From NCBI GenBank assembly GCA_016648135.1, contig JADDOH010010161.1:1-64000 (forward strand): DNA of 64,000 nucleotides, in the 5' to 3' direction. The notes beneath the pieces are model-generated. The model worked only from the letters and a program-made list of their open reading frames with translations. It did not search any database and was not told the DNA's origin. This document shows, piece by piece, positions 8,966-20,290 of this stretch. Each line of letters starts with the position of its first letter. The stretch's first letter is position 1. This DNA comes from Agrypnia vestita. Its lineage: Eukaryota; Arthropoda; Insecta; Trichoptera; Phryganeidae. The position numbers and the translations under genes are program-made.

Positions 8966-9055
8966 AATCTTAGGTGTTTTGTGATGTTTTTTCATGCTTT
9001 GTATCCCTTTGAAGCTTTAAAAATAAAATTTAAAAGCATAAATATATTTTATACA

Positions 9056-9744
9056 CAGAGATGTGAATTAATTGAAATACATATATTTGAAATGCAAATG
9101 CAAAATACCTATTTGTATTTTGTATTTGAAATACCTTTTTTCAAAATGCATGTTCTATTTTATTTAAAATACTTTAATAAACATATTTTGTATTTGAAAA
9201 AAGCAAAATGCTTGTTTTTCATTCTTTATTTCATACTTCGTACTTTTTACACATTTAATTTCCTTTTTTATGAACGCCTCCGTCGTAAGTGTTGCCAATA
9301 TTGAGACCAACTCTCGTATGCAGATAGTAAGAATGCCAAAATTACAATAGATCTGGAAACACCTCAGTATTTAAAAGATGATGACAATAGATAACATTCC
9401 TTGAACGATATCCTAATGTGAAAAAACTTTTCCTTAAACATAATGCTTGTTAACCCAGTTCTGCTCTTATTGAACGAATACTTTCATTTGGTGGAATGAA
9501 TGAGAACAAGAAGGATGAACTGTTTGAACAAATATTAATGTTAAAATCAATTAAATAAATGACTTGCAAAAATCTTAAATAACTAAAGCTATTTTATTTG
9601 AATAAATGTATTTTGAACATACGTATTTTGCATTTAAATACTTTTCTTTTAAACTGTTTTGTATTTGCATTTAAAATAAAAAAATAACAATGTATTTGCA
9701 TTTTGAATTTAAATACTTTTAATAAACTATTTTGCACATCTCTG
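9056..9744 (+). mobile_element. Short hAT-superfamily element retaining only the transposase C-terminus
   Basis: Terminal inverted repeats CAGAGATGTG and CACATCTCTG bound the element, with imperfect 8-bp flanks (TTTATACA and ATTATACG). AT-rich subterminal repeats rich in ATTTGCATTT and TATTTGTATTTTG follow on both sides. Between about 9380 and 9560 frames read ERYPNVKKLFLKHNAC and then PSSALIERIFSFGGMNENKK and FEQILMLK, the hAT dimerisation region, with frameshifts and a stop. The DDE domain and zinc finger are absent, so this is a deletion derivative. Confidence 0.8.
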
Positions 9745-9777
9745 ATTATACGAGTACATTCATGAAAAACAGATTCT

Positions 9778-9905
9778 TCTAGTGATCCGGTGGTTTGCAG
9801 TTCGAGCCCCGTCCCACGATACTAGCAAATTGGTGCTATTTTCATAACACAGGCTCTTATTTTAGTTTGAAAATACCAATATTGATATGAGACTTCTCGC
9901 GAGTT
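9778..9905 (+). mobile_element. tRNA-derived SINE, family 2, 5'-truncated
   Basis: Begins in the anticodon-arm region (AGTGATCCGGTGGTTTGCAG), has the B box AGTTCGAGCCCC and the family body CTATTTTCATAACACAGGC and TTAGTTTGAAAATA. Confidence 0.65.
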
Positions 9906-10447
9906 TTTCTTTTTCTTTTCTCTCTCTTCTTCTCTTTCTTGAGATCAAGTTTATTTTGCATGTTTACTAAATCAATTATATCCATTCAGAATTCCAATAT
10001 TAAATACTTAATTTAATTGATCGACGTAATCCAGACATTACGTATGTGTAGGTTTAAAACGTGATATTTTTGACGCAGGTTTTTTAACATCTAGTCAAAC
10101 TACAATGTGTTCACAAATTGACTTACACTTTAACAAGATGCAGAGACAATAAAGCTCTAGCCACCGCAAGCAGCTTGGCTTAAAGTACTTTTGCATTTCA
10201 ACTATCGTAAACCTACGAAAGCAATTCATTTTATGAAATCAAAATCTCGTAAATTGAGTATGTGCACAGTATAATATTTCCTCCAGACTTGTGTTCTGCA
10301 TGTCCGGCGTTCGGAAGAATGCATGCAATACAATGTTTATATGCAGTTAAATTCAATAAACCAAGTAATATGCATCAGAAGATTCTATCTCGACCGCTTT
10401 TGCAACCGTAAACTATGAACGAACTTTATCCGTTTAGTGTGTACTGT
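9906..10447. other. Pyrimidine-rich tract and unassigned sequence
   Basis: 9906-9950 is a C/T tract. No gene is recognised in the remainder up to the LINE at 10448. Confidence 0.4.
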
Positions 10448-11195
10448 CTACTGCATTTTAACAAGGATTGAGTATTGTTTGGGCACTGTAATAACTTTCC
10501 GACTTTTGATTGGATATTTATATATTTATTCGTTCCCTAGAGCTTACATTGCACAACCATGATCACCATTCATCGTAAGGGATGTATTCGCATAGTTTAT
10601 ATATCTGGAAAAAAAATTCACAAGAAATAATGATATAGATACATGATGTAAATATATATTCTGTATTTAATGCCGCCGCATAACTCATTAATGGTGTTTC
10701 AAAGTTTGCGCATATCTCACACCATCTTTAAAACCTTCGCTGGCCTAAATTTCCAGAGAGTATTGAATTTAAGTTTTGCCTCACAATATTTAAGGCTATT
10801 TACAACATGGCCCCTCAATACACTATCGACTTCTGAATTCCATTTTCCGCGAATAACGGGCAACTTATCCTTCGCTCAGCATCAACATCTAATATAAATA
10901 GGATAGTTAAATTAAATCGCGTCTACAAAACTAATTTCGGTGAGCGCGCTTTCGCAGTGGCTGGACCAAAGTTATGGAATAAACTACCTAATAAACTGAG
11001 ACAAACAGACAGCTTACCACAGTTCAAAAAGCAACTAAAGACGCACTTATTTAGACAATCATATAAAAACCTAAGAAACAGACTGTTACATTACTACCTC
11101 ATGTTTTCCACTCCCAGTATTTTTTAGCCAGTAAGTTGTTTTGTAATTTGAGAACTCGCGAAAACGGCGCTATAAATGATTTTATTATTATTAAA
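10448..11195 (+). mobile_element. CR1/L2-like LINE, ORF2 C-terminal fragment and 3' end
   Basis: Frames read FKAIYNMAPQYTIDF, then FGERAFAVAGPKLWNKLP, LPQFKKQLKTHLFRQ. This is the standard C-terminus of CR1/L2/Rex-type reverse transcriptase proteins (YKALHGLAPQYL..., R.FSVAGP.LWN.LP, FK..LKTHLF). Frameshifts divide it. The 3' end is a short ATT-type tail near 11185. A diverged reverse-oriented copy lies at 48725-49500. Confidence 0.75.
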
Positions 11196-11715
11196 TAGCT
11201 AACTAACTAACCATCACGCCGTTTCCCCGCAGGGATAGGCAGAGAGGATTGAACGCCACACTCTTCTATCCTGGCACACCACTTTTTCTTCGGCCACATT
11301 CATACATCTTCTCATACACGTTCTACGGTTGTTGCGGCTTTTAACAGGGCCATCCTCAAATACTTGTAGTACCTGATCGTGCCAGGTCTTTCTCGGACGC
11401 CCTCTATTCCTGTTGCCTTCAACACTCGCCTCATATATTTTCTTAACCATCCTTTCCTCGTTCATACGTTCCACATTACCAAACCATCTCAGCACTCCTT
11501 TCTTTATTATATCTACCACACTACAGCCAGTATTGCATTCACTTCTAATTTGTCCATTCTCACTCTATCGACTAAAGATTTTCCACACAAGCGTCTTAGC
11601 AACCGCATTTCCACCGCATTCAGTCTACTTTCATTCCTCTTTTGCCAATTCCAGGCTTCACTTCCATACATAAGGGTTGTTACTAGAACGCCATTATGTA
11701 CCGCTGGTCTTGCTT
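11196..11715 (-). mobile_element. LINE family 1, ORF2 C-terminus, copy A
   Basis: On the minus strand VHNGVLVTTLMYGSEAWNWQ and NAVEMRLLRRLCGKSL are followed, after a frameshift, by VLRWFGNVERMNEERM, RGRPRKTWHDQV, NNRRTCMRRCMNV and VWRSILSAYPCGETA before the stop. This is the end of an insect non-LTR retrotransposon polymerase. The 3' tail is a TTAG tetranucleotide run (plus strand CTAACTAACTAACC). Five copies of this family are in the window. Confidence 0.8.
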
Positions 11716-11769
11716 AAATTATTAAATAACAGAATAAAAAAAGGAAATGCTTGTTATTTTGTTACTTCA

Positions 11770-12075
11770 AGGATATTAATAGATTGAATGCATGTGTGGA
11801 AAATCTGTGTTCTATAGAGTAGGGAATGAACATGTAGGATGTGAATTTAACGTTGGCTGTGGCGTAGTAGATAAAATAAAGAAAGGAACGCGAATAGTTT
11901 GGTTATTTGGAACGTAAGAGCAAAGAAAGGATGGTAAGAAAATAAATGAGGCGAGTGTTCAAGGCATTGGTAGGGCGTCCGCAAAAGGATAGGAAGGATA
12001 TTGGAGGATGGCCCTGTTAAAAGGTTCAATTATCGAAGGGCGTGCATGAGAATATTTATGAATGCGGTCGAACCA
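11770..12075 (+). mobile_element. LINE family 1, copy D, decayed
   Basis: MCGKSVFYRVGNEHVGCEFN and GVVDKIKKG lie in one frame from 11792; WRMALLK and GRACMRIFMNA pieces follow in others. The order matches copy A. It lies head to head with copy A. Confidence 0.6.
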
Positions 12076-12207
12076 CTTTCGTTTATTTTAGTTTGAAAAA
12101 TATTAGAATATCATGCAGGTATGCATACCTAATAAAAATAAATAAAATATGCACCAAAACCAAAAACAATCCAAAAATTATGTTAATAATACGTGCAAAT
12201 TGTACTT

Positions 12208-12390
12208 GTAGCTTGTTGGTCTTGTGGTTAGGACTCTCGCCTCGTGATCCAAAGGTCTCGGGTTCGAACCTCACTCCAGACTAGCAAGTTAGTCCTATTT
12301 TCATAGCACGAGCATTTAGCTTAGTTTGAAAATATTAAGAATATTGATGTGACATGTATTCCGTGTTCGCATCTGTATTTAAAAAAAAAA
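12208..12390 (+). mobile_element. tRNA-derived SINE, family 2, full length
   Basis: GTAGCTTGTTGGTCTTGTGG holds the A box; CGGGTTCGAACCTC the B box. The body has CTATTTTCATAGCACGAGC, TTAGTTTGAAAATA, GATGTGACATGTATTCCGTG, ending in ten A. This is the reference copy of the family; a chance open frame covers it on both strands. Confidence 0.85.
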
Positions 12391-13540
12391 TACGTGGCAG
12401 GCTCAAAAATATTTTTTGGCAGTTAAATGATTTATTATTTATATAAATTTATATTTATCTATAGGTACGCATATCATTTTTCGTTGCAGGAGAAATGTTT
12501 AGACTTGTTAGTTGGTTCTGAATATAATTAAGTGTATGTATTGATATTTTTTCCTTTTAGTTAATAGTGTTCTTTGCATGGATTTTTGCATCAGCATGCA
12601 TATTTTGTTAATTTTTATTTTTACTTTTATTTTCCTCTTACTATTGTTTATTTTAAATATTATTTGAAAAATGTTTTTTCTTTTTATTCATTTTTAAAAT
12701 AATGTACTTATTGCAAATTTTTAATGACATATATATATATGTAGTATTTTCGCTAAAAAAATGTTTTCATACAGGAAAACAAATAGAAATATCAGGACAA
12801 CCGGTTAATACTTTCAAAGGCCGAAACGTTAAGAGATTTTTATTAAGGCTCGATAAGATTTTTCGAGTTCAGAAATCGTCTCCTTTATCCTCCGCATTTC
12901 TTCATTAGACCCGCACCTCTGAACCCGAATGAGATAACAATGCGGCGAACGGGGACGCAACCTTTAAATGCCAGGAAGAGGTCTAACATTTTCCGGAATC
13001 CTAAAGAATGCAGAGACACACATTGTTTATGTTCGGTATTTACTACGGCACATTTACGGCAAACGTTGGAATTCTATGGGGGTCATTTCACATGATTCCA
13101 TTACCCAAGTTCTACAACTAAAAATTGTAACACACCCTATACTCTTTTTGCAAGGGAGATATACCTTATATATATAGATACCTTCCAGAGTCTACCGTGT
13201 ACCTACATGTAAAATTGGATATATATTCCACTATATAAATCACCTGGAAGTCCTATATAATATTAGAAATATTAAAAGTGCGGCATTTAAATAAATTGAA
13301 TTAATTTTATATTAACACAATTCGCCATTCAATGTCACTACTAGACAATATACGTGCTGGCTTTCAATTGTTGTTCAATTGTTCAACTGGCGAAAAATCA
13401 CTTTCGTCTGAAAAACAAAAGTGAAAATATTAATGGCGATATATTTACTAGTGTTTCTTGAATAATATTAACATCTTTCGTTTGTTTTATTTAACTTATT
13501 TCGAATACGAATTTTGTTATTAAATGCCGTGATTTTGTAT
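12391..13540. other. AT-rich, no recognised feature
   Basis: A slightly GC-richer patch lies at about 12870-12975. Nothing in the stretch recurs in the window or resembles a gene. Confidence 0.4.
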
Positions 13541-14400
13541 ATTTACTCCCTTTCTTTTAACTCGTAGCGTCTGTTTGTTTGCTTGTCTGACGAAAAAAAT
13601 TTGGATCGATTTTTAACCCTTATCCCGTGATCCAATCGAGCTGACACTTTGCAAGCAGACTCGTGGCGACAATAAAAATGATCTTTCAAATTTTTGTTGA
13701 AAAAAATTAATAAATATAGTATAATTTTGGGCTTTTAGAAATTTTAATGAAATTTTAATTTTAATGTTTTTAAAATCATTACAGAAAAATTTGCGGCGGC
13801 CTGATGACGTCACGGAATATTTAAAATTTTAATTACTCCGTAGGTATAATAGGTACTTCACTACGAATTTCGAAAATTTATGACATTCGGTTTTTTGGGA
13901 AGATATCAAATAGTTATTTATTTCTTTTAGACTTCTGCTACATAACTCAAATCTGATTCAGACAATTTAAAATCATTTGATGCTGGAAATTCACATTTCA
14001 TAATATTGATGATAATTGAATCTTTCAAAATGTTGATTAAATTGACTGACAAATGTTTTTAGAATTTAATCTTCAAAGCATGAAGTGTCTTATCAAAGCT
14101 CAAAACATCTGACATTTTAGAAATATATAAAATTACTGTAAGTTTAGTGTTATGTTATATGTTTTAATTCGTCTTTAATTGTTAAAATTTTCATTCGCCA
14201 AAAGGAATGTAAGGGGAAATAAAACGAAAAGAAAATTCAAACGGAGATAAAGAGATATTTTTAGAGATTTTTGACATAGATATTTTTCTAGGCATGTTTC
14301 ATTTTCAGTCAATCAATTATTCAGTTACTTGATGGTAAACTTAATTTACAAAGAAAGGGAGTAAAATAAAAACTTGGTTTTTATGGGTTAGTTTTTTTAA
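13541..14400 (+). repeat. Unclassified repeat E, copy 1
   Basis: ACTCCCTTTCTTTTAACTCG, TTGGATCGATTTTTAACCC, CCCGTGATCCAATCGAGCTG and TTTGCAAGCAGACTCGTG match 60725-61070 in the same order; the AAAACTTGGTTTTTATGGGT segment near 14371 matches 61027. The first copy is longer, so the second is internally deleted. A related but more decayed stretch may lie at 15470-15575. No coding capacity is seen. Confidence 0.6.
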
Positions 14401-14721
14401 ATTTTTTATACCATTCTTCATAACGTGCCGTAATCATTTAAAATCACTTATTCTTCATTCAATTTTCTATTAACACATTTTCTTAGTTACAAATTTTTTA
14501 GTTTATCCATCTGTAATCTTATATAATTTATATATAACATTATTTTACCTTTTTTATATCAATTTATATCAATATATTATTTATATATAATATTATTTTA
14601 CCTTTTCATCATATCAAAATAATGATCCAAATTCTTTCATTTTTAAATCACGCTGGAAATGTACAGCGTGTAGAATATTGACTTCATTTGTAATAAAAAT
14701 ATTTGATTGAAATCAAATTTA

Positions 14722-14945
14722 TTAATCAATTAGAAAGACACACAGAAAAATCAAAGCAACGGACAAATATTTCGCTGCTACCGGGATTCGAACCACGGAT
14801 CTCCTCCTTTCCGGGGTAGGCGCGTTAACCTATTACGCTATGGCGGTCTCGTACATCTGTATATATCCGTGAATATATCGTCCTTATCTGTAAGTCTCAT
14901 TTATTAAATAATTAACTTGCATTATCCATTTTTAGAGCAATGCAC
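14722..14945 (-). repeat. tRNA-like repeat family, copy 2
   Basis: On the minus strand the unit reads leader (GTGCATTGCTCTAAAAATGG ... GGACGATATATTCACGG), tRNA-like sequence at 14847-14773 with B box GGTTCGAATCCC, then ATTTTTCTGTGTGTCTTTCT. The order equals that at 4214-4440. The acceptor stem does not pair here, so it is a decayed copy. Confidence 0.6.
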
Positions 14946-14999
14946 TTTTTCTGGTGGGGACGCCAGAATTAACCGATTTAATTCATTTTTAATTTTTGG

Positions 15000-15400
15000 A
15001 CACATTTGATATGAATGTTGTATCAAATGTGTCAAAAAAATTAAAAACGCGCCTGCCCCGGAAAGGTCGCACTCATTCACTATCAAACGCCCGGTAGGTA
15101 CTCTCTTAATTTACTTCGCTAGTTAATATAACGTGCAACGGATCGCTGTTTTACTTCTACGTCTTTCTTCAACTGTCAACAACTGTGTATAAAGACTAGA
15201 TGTTCTCAAAGTTTCCGGCATAGCTAAGTTATTTCAAAATTCTGTTAGGATGTTCGGGAGACTTCGATCAGGTGTAGTTCTTATTACTTTAGTCTCTCGT
15301 TCGATACATTTGATCTTCCCTCCACATCCCGCATTTCCTTCTACATTTGTATAGTATGTGAAATCTTTAGAAACTTGTAAATTGGTTCCTGTCATATTTT
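15000..15400. repeat. Repeat G relic with tRNA-like scrap
   Basis: GCGCCTGCCCCGGAAAGG near 15048 is a scrap of the tRNA-like family. From about 15075 the ACTATCAAACGCCCGGTAGG stretch matches 47680-47700 and, more loosely, 31860-31990 and 54545-54600. A retroelement LTR is one possibility, but no terminus is convincing. Confidence 0.35.
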
Positions 15401-15899
15401 ATACTCACGTATAACATGATTTTTAAATGCTTTTATTTTTATTATTCTTTTATTTCATTCTTTTATTTAACTCTCTTTGTCTGTTTATTTGTTGTGTTGG
15501 AATCCTGTAATTGATTTTTCACCAACTTCCTTACTAGCTAGAGCTCTGACACTTTTGAGGCTTACGTAAAATGGATGACTGTAGTTAATTCATCATTTTT
15601 GAAACGATTTGGATATTATTTCGATTAAAATAAATATATTTTATTATTATTGAGCATTTAGACGTAAAGCTTAGCATTTCAATTTGGATAAGTAGTTTAA
15701 ATTTGGATATTGCAGGGGGGATTTTTAAAATAGATTACGAATATATGCAAAAAAGCGTATAAAAGAATGTCATCAAAATTTATTTCGATTTACTTGTCAA
15801 TTGTGCTGTAAGTTTCTCAGAATAAATTACTAAAATAAAAATAACGAAAGTAAAGTATGTGAAGCTAAGGTCAGTTTATATTACGTTAAGAGCGAAACC
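15401..15899. other. AT-rich, no recognised feature
   Basis: Apart from a faint match to repeat E near 15470-15575, nothing is recognised. Confidence 0.35.
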
Positions 15900-16130
15900 C
15901 GGCTAGGTTCAGGGAATTAAATTAATTATCCGCTGCAGACCTCCTCGCGTTGCCTGGCAGCCAGCTTGAGCAGCCAGCAGCCGCGGCCCAGCGGCGTGCA
16001 GTGGCCACATGTGAAGTGAGAGGCCGGCAGCAGCCAACAATGATGCACCAGGAACAACAGCCTCCCAATTAGAATGGTCACGTATACTGTTGATGCCTCG
16101 ACTGCAGGAAGACAAGACTCAAATGCATTT
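15900..16130. other. GC-rich island, unassigned
   Basis: Non-repetitive sequence of high complexity (CAGCCAGCAGCCGCGGCCCA region) in AT-rich surroundings. A 68-codon open frame on the minus strand is Ala/Leu-rich and unlike any family I know. Host exon or regulatory DNA are both possible. Confidence 0.35.
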
Positions 16131-16965
16131 ATTTAATTTGTGTGGGAAAAGACTTTTCCTCCACACTGTTAGCCATGACGTGACGCGAACGTTTTGCACC
16201 GGGACCAATTTTTCAAAACAAGTTGCTTAAATTTTGTTTTAATTCTATCAATATTCATGTAATGTTAACAGTTTGTTGGACTCCCCTGTTGGATTACAAA
16301 TGATTACTTACTTACTTACTGGCGAGCTATTACATGTAGGGCTTACCGTATTATGAATTTCCATGCACTTACTGTAATATGAATTCACCTATATACAGAT
16401 TGCACCGCCTAGGTAATCAATATAGCTCTGTTGTATTCACATACAAAAAATAAATCTACTTACATACTATTTTATAGATTGCGTACATTGTATGTAGTGC
16501 ATACTCAATCTATTATTTATTGTATATAAATTGTTGTCTTATACCTCATTTATTTATCTTATGCACTTAGATATGTGTTTTACTTGATCGTGTTTTCTAT
16601 TACGTAAAAGCCCATTTCAGCATGTATTATAAAAAATAAATAAATAACTTGCACTGTCTTAACTCAATCTAACATTACGTTCATCTTACCAACGAACAAT
16701 AAAGAATGTTAATCCGCAGTAAAATTTGTATTCAACCTTAAAAAGAAATCAATAATAAATAATGAAGTATAGGATGTTGTACAAAAATATTATTTCCAAA
16801 CAAGTATCATATAATTAACCTAATTGCATTTGACTTGCTTTTTATAGTAACAATTACTCGAGTAAGTTCTTAATATACTTACTCCAATCTTAATTGTAAT
16901 TACGGTTAAACACATTATATAAGTAGGTAACACGGTTGTTTTAATATTAGAATGAAGTAACATAT
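16131..16965. other. AT-rich, possible LINE 3' end
   Basis: 16560-16650 ends with GTAAAAGCCCATTTCAGCAT and an AATAAATAAATAA run, similar in style to the LINE 3' end at 33258-33311 (GTAAAAGCCCTATAGGG). A TTAC run lies at 16306-16320. No coding remnant was found upstream. Confidence 0.35.
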
Positions 16966-16969
16966 ATGA

Positions 16970-17345
16970 TGTCTTAGTTATAATAATTTTTCAGAATTCT
17001 CAAACCATCTCTAAGAGAAGGTTTGCGATTTCTACTGCATTTTTAAAAAAAGAGAAGTGCATTGAATGTTACATTTATAATGAATAATTGAAGCCTACGG
17101 TGAGTTAATTCAGAAATGTAAAAAATCAAAAACTCCCTCAACACCAAATCTAATATACCAGTTATATTTAACAAATATTCCATTATTTCACATATTAATC
17201 ATTTTAGTGCCCACTGTCAAATTCCACTCCACTCCTCCACCACAGAACACCCTCAATATAATCACATATGTAATTTATGGAAACTATTGTGCGTCCTTCC
17301 TGACGAAGATACAGTGATATAAAAACCGGTAGACGTTTTAAAGCA
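16970..17345 (+). repeat. Repeat family c, copy 2, ending in a hammerhead-like motif
   Basis: Matches 24945-25340 from TTTTTCAGAATTCTCAAACC through to the CTGACGAAGATACAGTG motif. No coding sequence is visible in either copy. Confidence 0.55.
17292..17336 (+). ncRNA. Hammerhead-ribozyme-like motif (family c, copy 2)
   Basis: CTGACGA at 17300-17306 is intact, followed by one extra A, the GATACAGTG stem-loop start, and AAAAACCGGTAGACG. The 3' half differs from copy 1 (ATATAA in place of GTATTG), so the GAAA core and stem II are damaged while the self-complementary ACCGGT remains. Confidence 0.4.
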
Positions 17346-18135
17346 ATTAAGGATGTTTAAATACAGTTTGTTAATTATTTTTAAAATGAAATATTTGTAT
17401 TTAGATTGTTATGTATTTTTATTGCTAGAAACAATTGCAATTTTAAAGCGAAATTTTCGTTTATTTTAGGCCAAGACAGTGACAGTTTACCTATGAACCC
17501 GTTAAACTTGGGTTATTAAGTCAATTTAGTATTATATTCGCATGTTATATAAATATGAAGTCTTTCCTAACTTTTTCGAGGGCACGTAGGTTTGCGCCGA
17601 ATTTTCAAATTCCACAAAAAGGTTGCGACCTATTGTCAAACCCGCGTTGAAAAACCCGGAGCGCCCCAGCTAACGTCAGGGGGCAGCAGTATACTTGACA
17701 AATGCAAATCATTTACCTTATCATTGTCATCACGGTGAGTTGTATACATTCATCTGTGTTACTTTTCTCATACTAAACATATTATGTGAATTACCTTCGT
17801 GACATACAAAACATGTGTAAAGATATGTTGCATTTTATTTATGATTCATATTTTGCGACGAATATTTAATGTGCTTATTTTAGAATGCATTTGAGATAGA
17901 ACCTTAAAAATAGCCTAATATTTTGTATTTCACCTACGTCATCACCATGGATTTGTTCAATTTTATATCACTCTGTCTTATCTAGCTCAATTGCAATTGA
18001 GGTATTAACACAGACCATAAAAATAAACACCCCTAATCCATAGAGCAATAACTAGTGGCGTGCACATCCTAAAATACCATAAAATGCATCTTTTTAGATA
18101 GAGTTTCGCATATGGAATACATGTCACATATAAGT
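17346..18135. other. No recognised feature
   Basis: A GC-richer patch at about 17570-17700 is not repetitive. No gene is recognised. Confidence 0.4.
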
Positions 18136-18139
18136 TATC

Positions 18140-18275
18140 TTACTACTTCAAATCAGACTAATTGCTTGTACCATCATATAAAAACAGGACCAACTTCGTG
18201 GTATCCTGAACAATGCTCGAACCTTTGACCACTTACTAGATCACTATGTGAGTATCTTAACCACTAGACCATAAA
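18140..18275 (-). mobile_element. tRNA-derived SINE, family 2, decayed
   Basis: Plus-strand landmarks are ATAAAAACAGGACCAACTTC, TGCTCGAACCTTTGACCAC (B box on the minus strand) and CTTAACCACTAGACCATAA (head). Confidence 0.55.
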
Positions 18276-18655
18276 GTTATTTATTTTCAGAAGCGTAGTA
18301 GTGAATTATGTGGTTAATTATTAAAATAATATATTACCATCTCGAGCACGCAATCATCTTTTCGCAGTGTTAAAATATTTAATATTTATAACAGCTACAT
18401 TTTAGTAACTTCATATGTCATACGTAATTCCTCAGAGTGAGACAAAGAACACATTTAAGTTGTCTCGTATCATAAATTCTGAGAATTTGGGCTGTAACAT
18501 ATTTAATCAGTAAGACAGTTAACTCTTTTCGTGGTAATGTTCGTAACATGAAGTCATAAAAAAACTTTTTTTATATGCTTGAGCTAAGATTTTTTGCTAA
18601 TTTTAATTAGGTAGGGCGCGCAAGTTCATAAGAGATTGTTCTTTGAAAATTTAGT
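18276..18655. other. AT-rich, no recognised feature
   Basis: No gene or repeat recognised. Confidence 0.4.
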
Positions 18656-18659
18656 CGCA

Positions 18660-19261
18660 ATGGATCGCTTTACTGGGGAACGAGAATTTTCGGAACGAGC
18701 GTTCTGCAACAGTTTTTCAAAAACAACCATTCTTATGCGAATTTTTGGCACTTTTTTCACGTTCTCTACTGATTATACGGTTAATTAAATCGTAGCTAGA
18801 GAAGTTTGAAGAAACCGATTCAATGCTCGATAAGAAGAAAACCAGGCGGCCATGGAGCAAGAAAACGAGAAGATCCGGGCTTGTCGACTCGCAAGCGTTC
18901 TGTTGATATCTCGATACCAAGATCAACAAATCAAACTATAAGATCCCTATGTATGCAACCTTCCATATATACAATATGACTATGCTGACGGTGAAAAAAT
19001 TACCTTCTAAAATATATTGCGTAAAGGTGACATTCCATGGCCTTCTTGCAGACGAGATTCTGACAGCTAGATTTCTTTTACGAGATTATATCAAAAATCA
19101 TGTTAAATTACATAAACCAGCCACAATAAACCAACTTAAGGTGAATATTCGTCAAGATATCCTACGCGCTTTTTATTGTTGAATGTTTTAAAGTCGATAT
19201 TCGGGGAATGCCAGCGGCAGAATGGTAGGTACATTTAAAAAGCATTATTTTTAAAACATGA
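18660..19261 (+). pseudogene. Mariner-like (Tc1/mariner superfamily) transposase relic, internally deleted
   Basis: The start reads MDRFTGEREFSERAF; further on, other frames give KFEETDSMLDKKKTRRPWSK, the linker after the N-terminal helix-turn-helix pair. The tail reads YIKNHVKLHKPATINQLKV, then HLKSIIFKT and stop, the C-terminus of the same family. The central catalytic segment (the first two Asp) is missing, with frameshifts on both sides of the gap. The same family is represented by a longer relic at 23026-24610. No inverted repeats were identified at its ends. Confidence 0.7.
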
Positions 19262-19565
19262 TTTTTCCCAATTTTGCACTTTCAGCAAAATAAATATTCA
19301 TTTTCATACCACTTGTAGTTTTTTTCTTGAATTTTCATAAGTGCAGATACTTATGGCTCAGCCTGCGTACGTTTTGTAGCGAGACGGTGTACCTACTGAA
19401 TGCTGAAAACAATACAACAAATGTCACGCGAAGAAGGGTCAGTCATTCGTAACCGAAAATTCTCGAATATTACGCACGTCACGCGTGCGCGTGACCGCAT
19501 TCTCAAAGATTCTATGAAATTCCATGGCAACCTAAAATACTACATTGGAAAGTCACACTACAGAC
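19262..19565. other. Sequence flanking a hAT insertion; possible LTR-like unit
   Basis: From about 19421 the sequence TGTCACGCGAAGAAGG continues into a CpG-containing stretch that runs up to the hAT target site and resumes at 21869 with the promoter at 21910. The two pieces together could be one retroviral-type LTR or a host promoter region; no second copy is in the window. Confidence 0.3.
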
Positions 19566-19840
19566 TAGAGATGAAACGGATATTCGGTAACTATCCGGAA
19601 TCCGGCCTATTCGGCCTATTTTTACTATCCGGCCGGATACCGGATAGTACCTCAATTGCGAAAATTTCACAAAATTATCGCCAGTAAATTGATAAAGATA
19701 AAGATAAAAAAAATAAAATTAAAATACTTGCAGGCAAATAAAAACTACACAATCATAGAAAAATTGTTTATTATTTATTTAATCAACAAATTGGTTAGTA
19801 TTCAAAATGAACCAAATTGGCAAATTGGCAAATTAAGATA

Positions 19841-20290
19841 GATGAACACTAGTTTTTCTGCATTTTTAGGGAATAAGTGATTGCTCTTGTTTTTGTAAGC
19901 ATTATCGGCTTCAGAAAATAGTCTTTGGCTCTGTGCGCTGATACAAGGCGCTGAATAATAAATTCTGGAAAAATTTTCAAATTTGGATACTGTTTTGAAT
20001 TAGCTGACCACCGAATTAATGGTCGCGACTACGATCGATTCGAACTTTCTTCAAATAATAGTCAATCTCACTTGCAATTACGTTATTTTCTTGATCCTGA
20101 CACTGACTATTATTTTCATTTGCCACTTCGTTGAAACAATCCCGAAATATATCGTGAGCTTCGGGAGTGACTGTTGATTCCAGTTGGTCAGTGATAGTCT
20201 CCTCACTTCTGTTTCTCTAAGCAGGCGCAGGAGATGGCGATAAACGTCCACTGTTGGAAGATTCATCGCAAGACATTTTTATAAATTCCA
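19841..20290 (-). pseudogene. hAT transposase, 3' half, decayed
   Basis: Minus-strand frames give, in order, SEETITDQLESTV, NVIASEIDYYLKKVRIDRSR, then after a one-base shift RPLIRWSANSKQYPNLKIF, then after another shift SAQSQRLFSEADNAY and HLFPKNAEKLVFI. These match the end of hAT transposases: the E.(D)YL segment, the P..WW...YP.L segment and the SA..R.FS.A dimerisation block. At least two frameshifts and a stop inactivate it. The remainder of the protein is missing or unrecognisable upstream. Confidence 0.8.

Noticed and set aside
11379..11717. Plus-strand Ser/Leu/Phe-rich frames opposite LINE copy A
   Set aside because: Antisense shadows of the minus-strand LINE protein; the same shadow appears opposite copies B and C.
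12042..12284. Open frames on both strands at the family 2 SINE
   Set aside because: They overlap SINE and LINE fragments and reflect their sequence, not a gene.
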